64,000 bases of DNA from Blastocatellia bacterium (GTDB lineage: Bacteria > Acidobacteriota > Blastocatellia > Chloracidobacteriales > JADJPF01): assembly GCA_016713405.1 (NCBI GenBank), contig JADJPF010000003.1:496001-560000 (forward strand). The letters are read 5' to 3'. Both the position numbers and the translations under genes were made by a program. This document shows positions 27,640-36,637 of this stretch, one piece after another. Position 1 is the first letter of the stretch. Each line of letters starts with the position of its first letter. The notes under the pieces were generated by a model. It was not told the DNA's origin. It searched no databases and was given only the letters and a program-made list of their open reading frames with translations.

Positions 27640-29263
27640 ATGAATGGTTTAATGATGGACATTCAATTGTCTGTGCCTATGATGTTGGAAAGGGCCAAAC
27701 AATTTTTTCCTAAAAGAGAAATTATTACTCGTCAAGCAAATGGAGTACATCGCTACACTTATCAAGATTTTTATCAACGTGTCTTACAATTAGCTTCACT
27801 ATTGCAAAAAATGGGTATCAAACCAGGTGATAGAGTAGCTACTTTTGCATGGCACAATTACCGACATTTAGAGCTTTATTTTGCTATTCCTTGTATTGGT
27901 GCAGTTGTTCACACTGTCAATATTCGTTTAGCTGCTGATCAAATCACCTACATTATTAACCATGCTGAAGACCAAGCCTTATTTTTTGATCCTTCATTAA
28001 CACCACTTGTAAAACAATTTGCTCCACATTTAACAACTGTAAAACATTTTGTTGTAATGTGTGAAAATGCACTTGAAGAACTCAATGCTGATTCATATGA
28101 AAAGTTGTTAGCTGAGCAGCCAAAAGATTTTGTTTTGCCTAAAATAGAGAATGAAAATATGGCGGCAGGGCTTTGTTATACTTCTGGAACTACAGGACAT
28201 CCAAAAGGGTGCTTTATTCACATCGTTCTGTTTACCTACATTCAATGGCTATTGCAATGGCTGATAATATGGGACTATGTGAAAGAGATGTTGTTTTTCC
28301 TGTTGTTCCAATGTTTCATGCTAATGCTTGGGGGCTTCCATATGCCGCTACTATGGTAGGGGCAAGTCAAGTTTTCCCAAATCACTTTATGCAGCCCCGT
28401 GATATTATTCAATTAATTTCAGAAGAAAAAGTGTCTCTTACCGCAGGAGTCCCTACTATTTGGCTAGGGATAATGGCAATACTTGACCATGAAAAATTTA
28501 ATTTAGAAAACCTGCGTTGTATTGTAATAGGTGGTTCTGCTGTCCCTGCTTCAATGATTGAATATTTCCAACATAATTACAATATACCTGTTATACAAGC
28601 TTGGGGTATGACAGAGCTTTCTCCTCTAGGCTCAATGGCTAAACTAAAAAGCAGTTTGTTAAGCTTATCGCCAGAACAACAAATGAGTTATAGAACTAAA
28701 CAGGGTATTCCGTCTGCTTGTGTTGAAATTCGTGCTGTAGATGATGATGGAAAAGTTGTTCCTGGGATGGAGAAACACGGGGCGAACTCCAAGTTAAAGG
28801 CCCTTGGGTAGCAAAAACTTATTATGAAACTACTGAACGAGCAGAAGCTTTTGTTGATGGTTGGTTCTCAACTGGCGATGTAGTGACAATTGACCAAGAA
28901 GGCTATATTGCTATTGTAGATAGAACTAAAGATTTAATTAAAAGTGGGGGTGAATGGATTTCTAGCGTTGACCTAGAAAATGCTCTACTTGGACACCCTA
29001 AAATTCAAGAAGCTGCCGTTATTGCTGTAGCTCATGAAAAATGGGTTGAACGGCCTTTAGCCTGTGTTGTTCCTAAACCCGCTTTTGCGCAAGATTTTGA
29101 TACAAATGAGGTAATTAGCTATTTAAAAGAAAGATTTGCTCCTTGGTGGATACCAAATGCTGTAGAAATTATTAAGGAAATACCTAAAACTAGTGTAGGT
29201 AAATTTGATAAAAAACGTTTAAGAGTAATGTATCAAGATTTCCAATGGCCTGAAGGAAAATAG
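27640..29263 (+). pseudogene. AMP-dependent fatty acyl-CoA synthetase (two frameshifts)
   Basis: The ANL-superfamily enzyme would activate a medium or long-chain fatty acid to its CoA thioester. N-terminal motifs such as PGDRVATFAWHNYRHLELYF and the P-loop CYTSGTTGHPKG are intact. The frame then breaks at a G3 run (28207-28209), where adding one G gives KGVLYSHRSVYLHSM. A second one-base loss near 28761-28764 (CCTGGG for CCTTGGG) gives VVPWDGETRGELQVKGPW when repaired. Later motifs GWFSTGDV, DRTKDLIKSGGEWIS and the catalytic lysine region TSVGKFDKK are present. Repaired length is about 541 residues, normal for the AlkK/FadD-like group. The RBS is AAGGAG. Two single-base deletions may be sequencing errors. 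Confidence 0.88.
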
Positions 29264-29269
29264 CCTTTT

Positions 29270-29661
29270 ATGGCAAAGAAAAAAGGTATAACTCAAGTAG
29301 AGAGTTATGATAATGATAGTGTATGGAAAGAAATATTAGAAAAATTCTTAAAAGAGTTTGTGGAATATCTCTTTCCAGAAGCTTATTTGCAAGTAGATTG
29401 TGGAAAGGGTATGAAAGGTATTTATTAAAGCGAAGACTTATTACAACGTAAACAAAGTTTTTTGACATTTTTATTTCTTAAAGCCCCAACGGGGCGATAG
29501 ATATGTAGTCTACGGTTTCAACCCCATGTATTATTAATTATTTTGTTTACAAAGTATTTATTAAAATAACAGAACTAGACCAATTAAAAATGTTACGTAG
29601 AAAAGCTATTTAAATTGCATCACTAAGAGAATTTTATAAGCAAATTCCAAAAGATCAATAA
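29270..29661 (+). pseudogene. Relic of an Rpn-like (DUF4351-type) gene
   Basis: The first 52 codons (29270-29428) read WKEILEKFLKEFVEYLFPEA and QVDCGKGMKG, as at the N-terminus of Rpn-family putative nucleases. TAA ends the frame. A tail at about 29554-29661 reads ITELDQLKMLRRKAI, a stop, then IASLREFYKQIPKDQ, like the family's C-terminus. The nuclease core between is missing, and a palindromic repeat (29480-29537) occupies part of the gap. The remnant is therefore deleted and interrupted. Confidence 0.55.
29480..29537. repeat. Dispersed palindromic repeat, copy 2
   Basis: AAAGCCCCAACGGGG, then GGTTTCAACCCC and GTATTATTA, align with the copy at 21278-21335. GGTTTCAACCCC and GCCCCAACGGGGC are themselves partly symmetrical. 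It lies within a gene relic. Confidence 0.6.
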
Positions 29662-29685
29662 TTTACGAAATAACTAGTAAAACTT

Positions 29686-30246
29686 ATGGCACAAGAAATA
29701 TATATAAGTACGGATGTAGAAACAGATGGGCCAATACCAGGTGTTAATTCAATGCTTAGTTTTGGTTCAGCCGCTTATTTAGCAAATAAAACTTTAATTT
29801 CAACTTTTACGGCTAATTTAGAAACCTTGCCTGGTGCAGTTGCAGACCCTAACACTATGGCTTGGTGGCAGACACAGACAGAAGCTTGGGAGGCTTGCCG
29901 CAAAAATTTACAAAAGGCTGAAATAGCGATGAAAAACTATCTTGGCTGGTTAAAGAATTTGCCCGGTAAACCTGTTTTTGTTTCTTACCCTGTTGCTTTT
30001 GATTTTATGTTTGTTTATTGGTATTTGATTAGATTTACTGGAGAAAGCCCATTTTCCCATTCTGCACTAGATATAAAAACTTATGCTATGGCGATGTTAA
30101 AGAAAAATTATCGGGACTCTACTAAACGTAATATGCCAAAAAACTGGTTTGATAGGCTTCCTCATACCCATCAAGCCTTAGATGATGCTATTGAACAAGG
30201 TGCTTTGTTTTGCAATATGCTAGCAGAAAATATTAAGCATAAATAA
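29686..30246 (+). CDS. DEDDh-family 3'-5' exonuclease
   Basis: A 186-residue single-domain exonuclease of the DnaQ/RNase T fold. Metal-ligand motifs are D10 and E12 (STDVETDGP), an aspartate near 107 (YPVAFDFMFVYWYL) and the H-x4-D pair in HTHQALDDAIEQG (about 163-168). It could act on DNA or RNA; no extra domain decides this. The sequence TMAWWQTQTEAW is typical of a subgroup of stand-alone exonucleases. It follows the Rpn-like relic by 24 bases and ends at a strong terminator at 30246. Confidence 0.87.
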   Translation: MAQEIYISTDVETDGPIPGVNSMLSFGSAAYLANKTLISTFTANLETLPGAVADPNTMAWWQTQTEAWEACRKNLQKAEIAMKNYLGWLKNLPGKPVFVSYPVAFDFMFVYWYLIRFTGESPFSHSALDIKTYAMAMLKKNYRDSTKRNMPKNWFDRLPHTHQALDDAIEQGALFCNMLAENIKHK

Positions 30247-30274
30247 AAACAGCCTCAAGGTTTGAGGCTGTTTT
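30246..30274 (+). terminator. Terminator after the exonuclease gene
   Basis: AAAACAGCCTCAA and TTGAGGCTGTTTT form a 13-bp stem with a three-base loop. It overlaps the final base of the stop codon and could serve both convergent genes. Confidence 0.88.
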
Positions 30275-30308
30275 GCTAAATACAAATTTTAATTATATTA
30301 ACAAATAG

Positions 30309-31526
30309 TTATTTATTTGGGTTTCGAGGATTTTTAGGCAAATCTTTGATTAATTCTTGACGCTGCCTTATTAAAGCTTCTCGTTGTTGTTTAAACATTT
30401 CATTCATTGTTTTTATATTCTCAGCATTTATCTTTTTGTTACGTTCTTGATCTTCTGCTGTTTCTCCTAATACTTGGTTTCCATTTGGAGAAGCACCAGC
30501 AGTATTTGCTTCATTTAAGTTAACTAGAGTAGGGTTATTTACATTATTTAGCTCATCATATTGAGCTTGTTGGTAAGCATTATTTTGATAAGCATTACTA
30601 TTTGCGTAAGAAACACTAACTCCACTTGCACTTTCTTCTTTCATTTTTACGGGCCAACGTACTCCTAAAGCTTGTTTAACATCTTCTAGTTCCATTGTTC
30701 CCTTATTGATGGAAATTACTTTCCACTTATTAAAAATAGTGTCATCAACTTTAGCTATAGTAGTTTTAGGGTTATTTGGATTACCACCATTTTCTGCTAA
30801 CACTGTAGCAGGGTTGCCTTTTGGATCAGTAAAATGACCTATAATCTTAAACAATCGATTAGGATCTTCTGGCTCAAGTACACTAATTTCTAAGGGCTTG
30901 GAGAAAAACGATACTTCTTGCCCAGGAACTTTTAGTTCAAAACGTAGCCGCCCAGCCCTATCAAAATAATTCGCTGGAACTAGAGCTTTTATTTCTGAAT
31001 CGCTAACCAAAATTGTTTGAGCAAAGTTTGGGTTTCCGTTTAAGTACAAGCGCATATTTAATGAAAAATTACTACCACGTACTACAACTTCAAAAGGTTT
31101 AGTTTTTGCATAAACAGATGTTGGGCTAACAGAATTTAATACTATTGTTGGTGGCGGTGGTGGCGGTATGGGTGGTGGTGGTGGTGGTGGTGGATAATCA
31201 AAAAGATTACGTCCTACTTCTGAACCAGAATTAAGTTTATTTGCTAGAGCATCAACATCTAATGAGACAGGTACATAACCAGCAGTGCTAGCATTTTTAT
31301 CTTTAGGATTTTGTTCTGTTAAGACTTGATTCCAAGGAACACGCTTAGACTTGTCAGTTTGTGCTGTTGTAGTTGCTTTTTCTGTATTTGGTGCGATGCT
31401 AGATGCTGCAAAGAAATATTGATAAGCTAAAATTAAAACTACTGCACCACAAAGAATGCCCAAAACTTTAAGCTTTTTTTGAACATCTTGTTCAGCAGAG
31501 GGTTGATTTTTTTTTGATACGCTCAT
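30309..31526 (-). CDS. Membrane-anchored TIG/IPT-domain protein, unknown function
   Basis: The 405-residue protein has a cytoplasmic N-terminus, one transmembrane helix (about 22-42, LGILCGAVVLILAYQYFFAA) and a periplasmic part. A proline run (about 112-126) precedes an immunoglobulin-like TIG domain (about 127-215, SPTSVYAKTKPFEVVVRGSNF). A further beta segment containing FNKWKVISINKGTMELEDV recalls the PilP/GspC type of envelope-machine proteins. The C-terminus is a charged coiled coil rich in Q, R and E. A role in a secretion or pilus machine is possible but unproven. It lies downstream of the VWA cassette with a 158-base gap. Confidence 0.65.
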   Translation of the reverse strand: MSVSKKNQPSAEQDVQKKLKVLGILCGAVVLILAYQYFFAASSIAPNTEKATTTAQTDKSKRVPWNQVLTEQNPKDKNASTAGYVPVSLDVDALANKLNSGSEVGRNLFDYPPPPPPPPIPPPPPPTIVLNSVSPTSVYAKTKPFEVVVRGSNFSLNMRLYLNGNPNFAQTILVSDSEIKALVPANYFDRAGRLRFELKVPGQEVSFFSKPLEISVLEPEDPNRLFKIIGHFTDPKGNPATVLAENGGNPNNPKTTIAKVDDTIFNKWKVISINKGTMELEDVKQALGVRWPVKMKEESASGVSVSYANSNAYQNNAYQQAQYDELNNVNNPTLVNLNEANTAGASPNGNQVLGETAEDQERNKKINAENIKTMNEMFKQQREALIRQRQELIKDLPKNPRNPNK

Positions 31527-31684
31527 AATTTTTGATTATTGCAATGGTTTTATTTGATTAATATAAAGTTATAGTTATTTGATAATAACTATCTAGATTA
31601 GTAACTGCAACTGATTTGTTCTTTGGTCTTGCACGCAATAAAGCTTTGTAAGTTCCAAAAAAGATCTAACTTTAAGCTTAAAAA

Positions 31685-31996
31685 TCATTGTTTACAACAC
31701 TCCATGCAAGGACATAGCAAACGTAAGTGTTTCCATGTATAAATACCTGTGCTGTGATTATCGCTAAAATAAAACTGCACTCCATATCTACCAACATGTT
31801 TTGCATTGTTGATGGATATATCTAAAGGAATTGTTTCTTCGCGGATAATGCGTTTTCCTGTTACTTCATCAATACAACCTGCACAAGTACATTCAAAGCG
31901 TAAATATTTAATAGGGAATATACTTATGTGATTATCATCCCAATAAATAGTTAGTTCGGTAGGAGAAGATTTTTTAATTTCTGTTGGTATAGACAT
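31685..31996 (-). CDS. DUF971 domain protein with extra cysteines
   Basis: The 103-residue product has the DUF971 fold pattern (PTELTIYWDDNHISIFPIKYLR, then VGRYGVQFYFSDNHSTGIYTW). This is the domain at the N-terminus of gamma-butyrobetaine hydroxylase and in small stand-alone proteins linked to Fe-S biology. Two cysteine clusters, CTCAGC (about 36-41) and CPCMECC at the C-terminus, could bind zinc or an Fe-S cluster. The gene starts 27 bases after the VWA gene and has the RBS AGGA, so it may share the cassette transcript. Confidence 0.85.
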   Translation of the reverse strand: MSIPTEIKKSSPTELTIYWDDNHISIFPIKYLRFECTCAGCIDEVTGKRIIREETIPLDISINNAKHVGRYGVQFYFSDNHSTGIYTWKHLRLLCPCMECCKQ

Positions 31997-32023
31997 ATTT
32001 TTCCTAAATATTTGCTATTAAAG

Positions 32024-33175
32024 CTATTTATTTGCTCTGGAAGTAACAATTTCATTTGCTGCTGCCCATTGGTTAATATCTTGACGGTTAATTACTGCTG
32101 CCATTAAATCAGGAAATAAGTCTGGAGTACAAGCAAAAGACGGTACACCAAGCCCAGCCATAATTTCAGCCGTTTTATGATCATAATAAGGCGCACCCTG
32201 ATCATTTAATGCCAGCAATGCAACAAATTGTGTTCCTGCACCAACAATATTTGCTACACGTTTTAGCATCTCTTGTTGGTTTCCTCCCTCATAAAGATCG
32301 CTAATTAAAATTAAAATGGTTTCTTCAGGTCTACGGATTAGGGTTTGACAATAGCCTAAAGCCTTGTTTATGTCTGTTCCTCCGCCTAATTGTACACCAA
32401 ATAAAATGTCTACAGGATCTTGTAAATTATCAGATAGGTCAACTACTGCTGTGTCAAACACTATCATTTTAGTTTGTATCGCAGGAAGCGAGGCTAGAAC
32501 TGCTCCAAAAATCCCAGAATAAACGACTGATGTTCCCATTGAGCCGCTTTGATCAACACAAAGAATAATATCACGTAAGGAATTACGCTTGCGGCTATAG
32601 CCAATGCGAGTTTCTGGAATGATAGTTTTATAGTCTTTTTGATAATTTTTTAGATTATTTCGGATAGTGCGATTCCAATCAATTTCGCTATGACGAGGGC
32701 GACGATTACGACTAGAACGGTTAAGGCTTCCCATCACAGCTTGACGCATATTATTAGCTAGTTTGCGTTCTAATTCTTCAACTACACGACGAACAACTAC
32801 GCGAGCAGTTTCTTTGGTTTTGCCTGGCATAACATTTTTTAGTGCAAGTAAATTAGCTACTAAATCAACATCAGGTTCAACACCTTCTAATAGCTCAGGC
32901 TCAAGTAGCAATTGTGTTAAATTTAGTCTTTCTAGTGCATCTTTTTGCATTACTTTAACCACACTAGATGGAAAATACTGACGGATATCACCTAGCCAAC
33001 GAGCAACTTTTGGAGAGGATGAGCCTAAGCCGCCTTGACGCTCTGAGTCATATAGAGCGTCTAAAGCTTTGTCCATACCAAGATCCTCTGCTCCTAAAGG
33101 GCAATCCGTTCCATCTGCCTCATTACCGCCTAAAATTAACCGCCAGCGTCTTAATTTTTCGTCAGTTTGTTGCAT
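32024..33175 (-). CDS. VWA domain protein of the MoxR-DUF5682 cassette
   Basis: The 383-residue cytoplasmic protein has a helical N-terminal half (about 1-190) and a von Willebrand factor A domain. Its metal-ion-dependent adhesion site starts at about D207 (DQSGSMGTS) and is completed by GGGTDINKAL (about 265) and LISDLYEGG (about 292). MoxR ATPases and VWA proteins act together in chaperone-like remodelling of client proteins. The gene is last in the five-gene cassette and starts 13 bases after the DUF5682 gene, preceded by AAGGA. No signal peptide is present. Confidence 0.9.
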   Translation of the reverse strand: MQQTDEKLRRWRLILGGNEADGTDCPLGAEDLGMDKALDALYDSERQGGLGSSSPKVARWLGDIRQYFPSSVVKVMQKDALERLNLTQLLLEPELLEGVEPDVDLVANLLALKNVMPGKTKETARVVVRRVVEELERKLANNMRQAVMGSLNRSSRNRRPRHSEIDWNRTIRNNLKNYQKDYKTIIPETRIGYSRKRNSLRDIILCVDQSGSMGTSVVYSGIFGAVLASLPAIQTKMIVFDTAVVDLSDNLQDPVDILFGVQLGGGTDINKALGYCQTLIRRPEETILILISDLYEGGNQQEMLKRVANIVGAGTQFVALLALNDQGAPYYDHKTAEIMAGLGVPSFACTPDLFPDLMAAVINRQDINQWAAANEIVTSRANK

Positions 33176-33188
33176 AAAATCCTTTTAT

Positions 33189-35534
33189 TTATAAACCTAA
33201 TAATTTAGCAATTAAAGGTAGAACGCTTTCTGCTCTAGCTTGGTCAAAGTTCGTTGGAGACTCTATTTTTAGCTTAACTTGTTGGGGAGACGTTCCTTTT
33301 TTAGCTAATTCTCCTATTTGCCTACGTTCTGCTTTGGGGAAAGTTGAAAAAGTGCGTCTTAGAAGTGGCAAAAGCTGGGTAAAAGTATCTGTATTTAGCG
33401 AACAAACCCAAGCGTCTAGCACTGCCCAAAGTTTTGAGTCATGAATTAAGAGTAAACCGCTATCTTTTAAGAAACCTTCTACCCAAGCAGCGGCTTGTAC
33501 AGGGTCACTTGCTCTAGAAAGAGCTAAATTCATATATTGGGCTGTTTGGTCAGCGGCTATTTCCCTCGCTTCGTAGAGCAGACGACAACATCGCCCAGCT
33601 AATAAACCGTGTAAAGAGCGTTTATTAGCTAATTGTTTTAGTACATCATGCCAAATTTTTGTGTGTTCTTTATTTTGCAATAAGTTAATTGTTTGGTTGA
33701 CTTTAACTATATGCTCAAACATTGCTACTGCTGCATCGTCGTTAAGCGATGAGCAAGCATTAGGTAGACCGATGCAAATTCGGCTAATTAGTCCATCAAC
33801 TATGTGAGAAACACTGTCCGAGTCGGTTTTGCGAACATTTCCATAGCGCATTACTTGAGCAAGTGCTGGCAATGCTCCCATTAAATGAGTAACATCACTA
33901 GTTAAAGAAGCCTTGTCTTCAAGATTTTTAAGCACCTGCTCAACTGCTAAAGGTAGATCGGCTAGGAGTGTATGATCTACTAATTTAGTAAGCTCTACTA
34001 GATCGCTAGCTTTGCTAGCTTGGTCACAAACATAAGCATTAGCCGCATTGCTAACAGTATTTCCCCAAACACCTACTTCAATTAGTCGAACTGTAAATTC
34101 AGGTTGCCATTCTAGCTTCCAAAGTTCGTGGAATGTCCCTTTTTTGTTGTATTTATTATTTTGTATTTGACCCCAACCAATATTTAGCATTGATAAACGG
34201 TGCAATAAATGACTACGGGCTAGGTCTATTTCTTTACGTAGGTCTAGGTCTAAATCTTTACTTGAAGCTTGCATAGCTAAACGCAGACGTTTTTGTTCTT
34301 TTAGCAAGTCTTGCTGAATTGGCACCATTGGAGTTTCTGCTGGAATTTCTCCAAGCTGTTCCCCAATTATTAATTGTTTTTGAATTAAATTAAGTGGTAA
34401 ATCACTCCCAAAACAAAATATGGCTTGGATTGCTTCACCAATCTCCAGAAGGCTAGGCAATGGTCGATCTCTCATTGATGAAAGGGCTTCAGCTAAACGG
34501 ACGGCTTCAATAACATGTGCTGCGGAAACATCTAAATCTTCTTTTCTTAGCAAATGAGCAACTTTTGTTAACCAACGAATAGTTACTTGAGTTGGAGAAA
34601 GCTTGTCAGACATCCATAAATGATGATACCAGCCAGGCGACTCAATCCCTGCACCATAACCAGAATGATAAGAAAGCCGTCCATGTGTCCAAGGTATCCA
34701 AGTAGCCTGTACTTTTACTTTAGGTAAACCTTTTAAGAGCGCAGCATCTTCTTTAGAGTTTTTAGCTATTTTAGGATTGTCTAAGTCTTTTAATGCTGGA
34801 GCATGCCAGGCACCACAGACAACAGCAATTTTTTTAAAGCCTTCTTTTTGTGCTGTGCGGATGGTTTGACGCATATAAGCTTCCCGATGTTCTTCACCCA
34901 TTACTAAGGGTGGGGGAGTTGTAGAAGATTCATTAGGAGGTTTTTCACTTTTAACTTGGTTTTGGTTGTCGGCTTCTTTTATTTCTAATGGGTTTTCTGT
35001 TGGGCAAGTTGCGACTTCTTCTATGAATTTAGAATTGCGCATTTCAGTCATAGCTTCTAGTACAGCCTCAAAAATATCATTGCTACTATCTCGGCGATGC
35101 TCAACCATATGTTCCCACCAACGCTCACCATCTGAATAGCCTGCGGCTTGAGCTAGCCAGCCTAACGGATCATGCCGTATTGTGGATAAAGTAGCTAAAA
35201 GTTGCTCTACAGGTGCGACGGCTAAACGATGTGTTTGAGGTAAATCCATAAAACGTAGAGGAATAGTATGTTCTAAGCCATAATTTATAGCTTGCCATTC
35301 AGGGGAAAATACTGCAAAAGGGTAATAGACAGCTTTGCTAAGTTCTTCAGGCACATAGATTAAGATAGCCGCTGGAGGCTTCATGTCTTTATGTGCTGCT
35401 AAATGTAGGACTTCTTCGGCATCTGGTGGGCCTTCAACTAAAATTATGTCTGGCTGCAAGGTATTTAAGGAGTTTAACAAACTACGTGCTGACCCTGGGC
35501 CATGATGACGAATGCCAAAAATATGCAAACTCAT
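33189..35534 (-). CDS. DUF5682 family protein
   Basis: The 781-residue cytoplasmic protein starts with GIRHHGPGSARSL (residues about 6-18) and continues with ILVEGPPDAEEVL (about 31-43). It later shows VVCGAWHAPAL (about 238-248). The paired RHHGPG and CGxxH motifs recall the active-site layout of the TraB/TIKI/erythromycin-esterase-like superfamily, so a metal-dependent hydrolase is conceivable. That link is inference. The long C-terminal part (about 350-781) is alpha-helical. It sits between MoxR and VWA genes in close operon order; AGGGG precedes the ATG. Confidence 0.85.
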   Translation of the reverse strand: MSLHIFGIRHHGPGSARSLLNSLNTLQPDIILVEGPPDAEEVLHLAAHKDMKPPAAILIYVPEELSKAVYYPFAVFSPEWQAINYGLEHTIPLRFMDLPQTHRLAVAPVEQLLATLSTIRHDPLGWLAQAAGYSDGERWWEHMVEHRRDSSNDIFEAVLEAMTEMRNSKFIEEVATCPTENPLEIKEADNQNQVKSEKPPNESSTTPPPLVMGEEHREAYMRQTIRTAQKEGFKKIAVVCGAWHAPALKDLDNPKIAKNSKEDAALLKGLPKVKVQATWIPWTHGRLSYHSGYGAGIESPGWYHHLWMSDKLSPTQVTIRWLTKVAHLLRKEDLDVSAAHVIEAVRLAEALSSMRDRPLPSLLEIGEAIQAIFCFGSDLPLNLIQKQLIIGEQLGEIPAETPMVPIQQDLLKEQKRLRLAMQASSKDLDLDLRKEIDLARSHLLHRLSMLNIGWGQIQNNKYNKKGTFHELWKLEWQPEFTVRLIEVGVWGNTVSNAANAYVCDQASKASDLVELTKLVDHTLLADLPLAVEQVLKNLEDKASLTSDVTHLMGALPALAQVMRYGNVRKTDSDSVSHIVDGLISRICIGLPNACSSLNDDAAVAMFEHIVKVNQTINLLQNKEHTKIWHDVLKQLANKRSLHGLLAGRCCRLLYEAREIAADQTAQYMNLALSRASDPVQAAAWVEGFLKDSGLLLIHDSKLWAVLDAWVCSLNTDTFTQLLPLLRRTFSTFPKAERRQIGELAKKGTSPQQVKLKIESPTNFDQARAESVLPLIAKLLGL

Positions 35535-35557
35535 TGAAAAAATCCCCTAATCAAAAT

Positions 35558-36637
35558 TTAGGAAATGTCCCGACAGGCTCTATAAAGGTCTGTCCATCCG
35601 TCACGCTCTTTTACAACCGTTTCTAAATATTCTAACCAAACAACTTGGTCTTGGACGGGATCCTTTACAACTGCACCAAGTAGCCCTGCTGCAACATCGT
35701 TTGACTGCATTTGTCCATCGCCAAAATGAGCCGCTAGAGCCAGTCCACCGTTAACAACAGAAATTGCTTCTGCTGTACTCATTGTTCCACTAGGCGTTTT
35801 AAGCTTGGTTTTACCATCAATGGTTTTTCCGTCTCGGAGTTCTCGAAAAACCGTAACTATTCGGCGGATTTCTGACAGCGCAGGAGCTTCGGCAGGAAGT
35901 TCTAAGGCTCGCCCAATGCTTTCAACGCGACGTTGGACTATTTCAGCCTCTTCTTCAACTGTTTCTGGCACAGGTAAAACAACCGTATTAAAGCGACGTT
36001 TTAACGCGCTAGAAAGCTCATTAACTCCACGATCCCGATTATTTGCCGTTGCAATAACATTAAATCCTTTGTTGGCTTGTACTTCTTCATTAAGTTCTGG
36101 GATTGGCAAAGTTTTTTCTGACAAAACGGTTATTAAAGTGTCTTGAACATCGGCTGGAATACGGGTTAATTCTTCAATTCGGGCGATTCTTCCTTGCTCC
36201 ATTGCTCTGACTAGCGGGCTTTCAACAAGTGCAGCGCGAGAAGGGCCTTCAGAAAGTAGCTTGGCATAATTCCAACCATAGCGAATAGATTCTTCGCTTG
36301 TGCCAGCCGTGCCTTGAATTAGTAACGTAGAATCACCTGATACAGCAGCAGAAATATGCTCAGAAACCCAAGATTTTGCTGTCCCCGGAACACCTATTAA
36401 CAATAATGCTCGGTCAGTAGCTAAAGTTGCTACAGCAATTTCCATTAGGCGACGACTTCCAATATATTTAGGAGAAACTTCAAAACCGTTTTCTAATTTG
36501 CCGCCTAAAAGATAAGTAGTAACGGCCCAGGGAGAAAGTTTCCAGTTAGGTGGACGTGGGCGTTTATCAGCTTTTGCTAGGGCAGTTAATTCTTCAGCAA
36601 ATTGTTGTTCTGCATGTTGACGTAAGACATTAGTCAT
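35558..36637 (-). CDS. MoxR-type AAA+ ATPase
   Basis: The 359-residue ATPase has Walker A GVPGTAKSW (about 82-90), a Walker B/acidic segment ARIEELTRIPADVQDTL (about 151-167), sensor 1 in VIATANNRDRG and an arginine-containing LKRRFNTV. The fold and the genetic link to a VWA gene place it with MoxR/RavA-like chaperones, which use ATP to remodel protein complexes. Its start codon overlaps the stop of the upstream DUF5691 gene by four bases (ATGA), showing translational coupling. Confidence 0.93.
   Translation of the reverse strand: MTNVLRQHAEQQFAEELTALAKADKRPRPPNWKLSPWAVTTYLLGGKLENGFEVSPKYIGSRRLMEIAVATLATDRALLLIGVPGTAKSWVSEHISAAVSGDSTLLIQGTAGTSEESIRYGWNYAKLLSEGPSRAALVESPLVRAMEQGRIARIEELTRIPADVQDTLITVLSEKTLPIPELNEEVQANKGFNVIATANNRDRGVNELSSALKRRFNTVVLPVPETVEEEAEIVQRRVESIGRALELPAEAPALSEIRRIVTVFRELRDGKTIDGKTKLKTPSGTMSTAEAISVVNGGLALAAHFGDGQMQSNDVAAGLLGAVVKDPVQDQVVWLEYLETVVKERDGWTDLYRACRDIS

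Noticed and set aside
29268..29468. Minus-strand frame of 66 codons
   Set aside because: It is antisense to the Rpn-like relic, whose plus-strand reading fits a known family.
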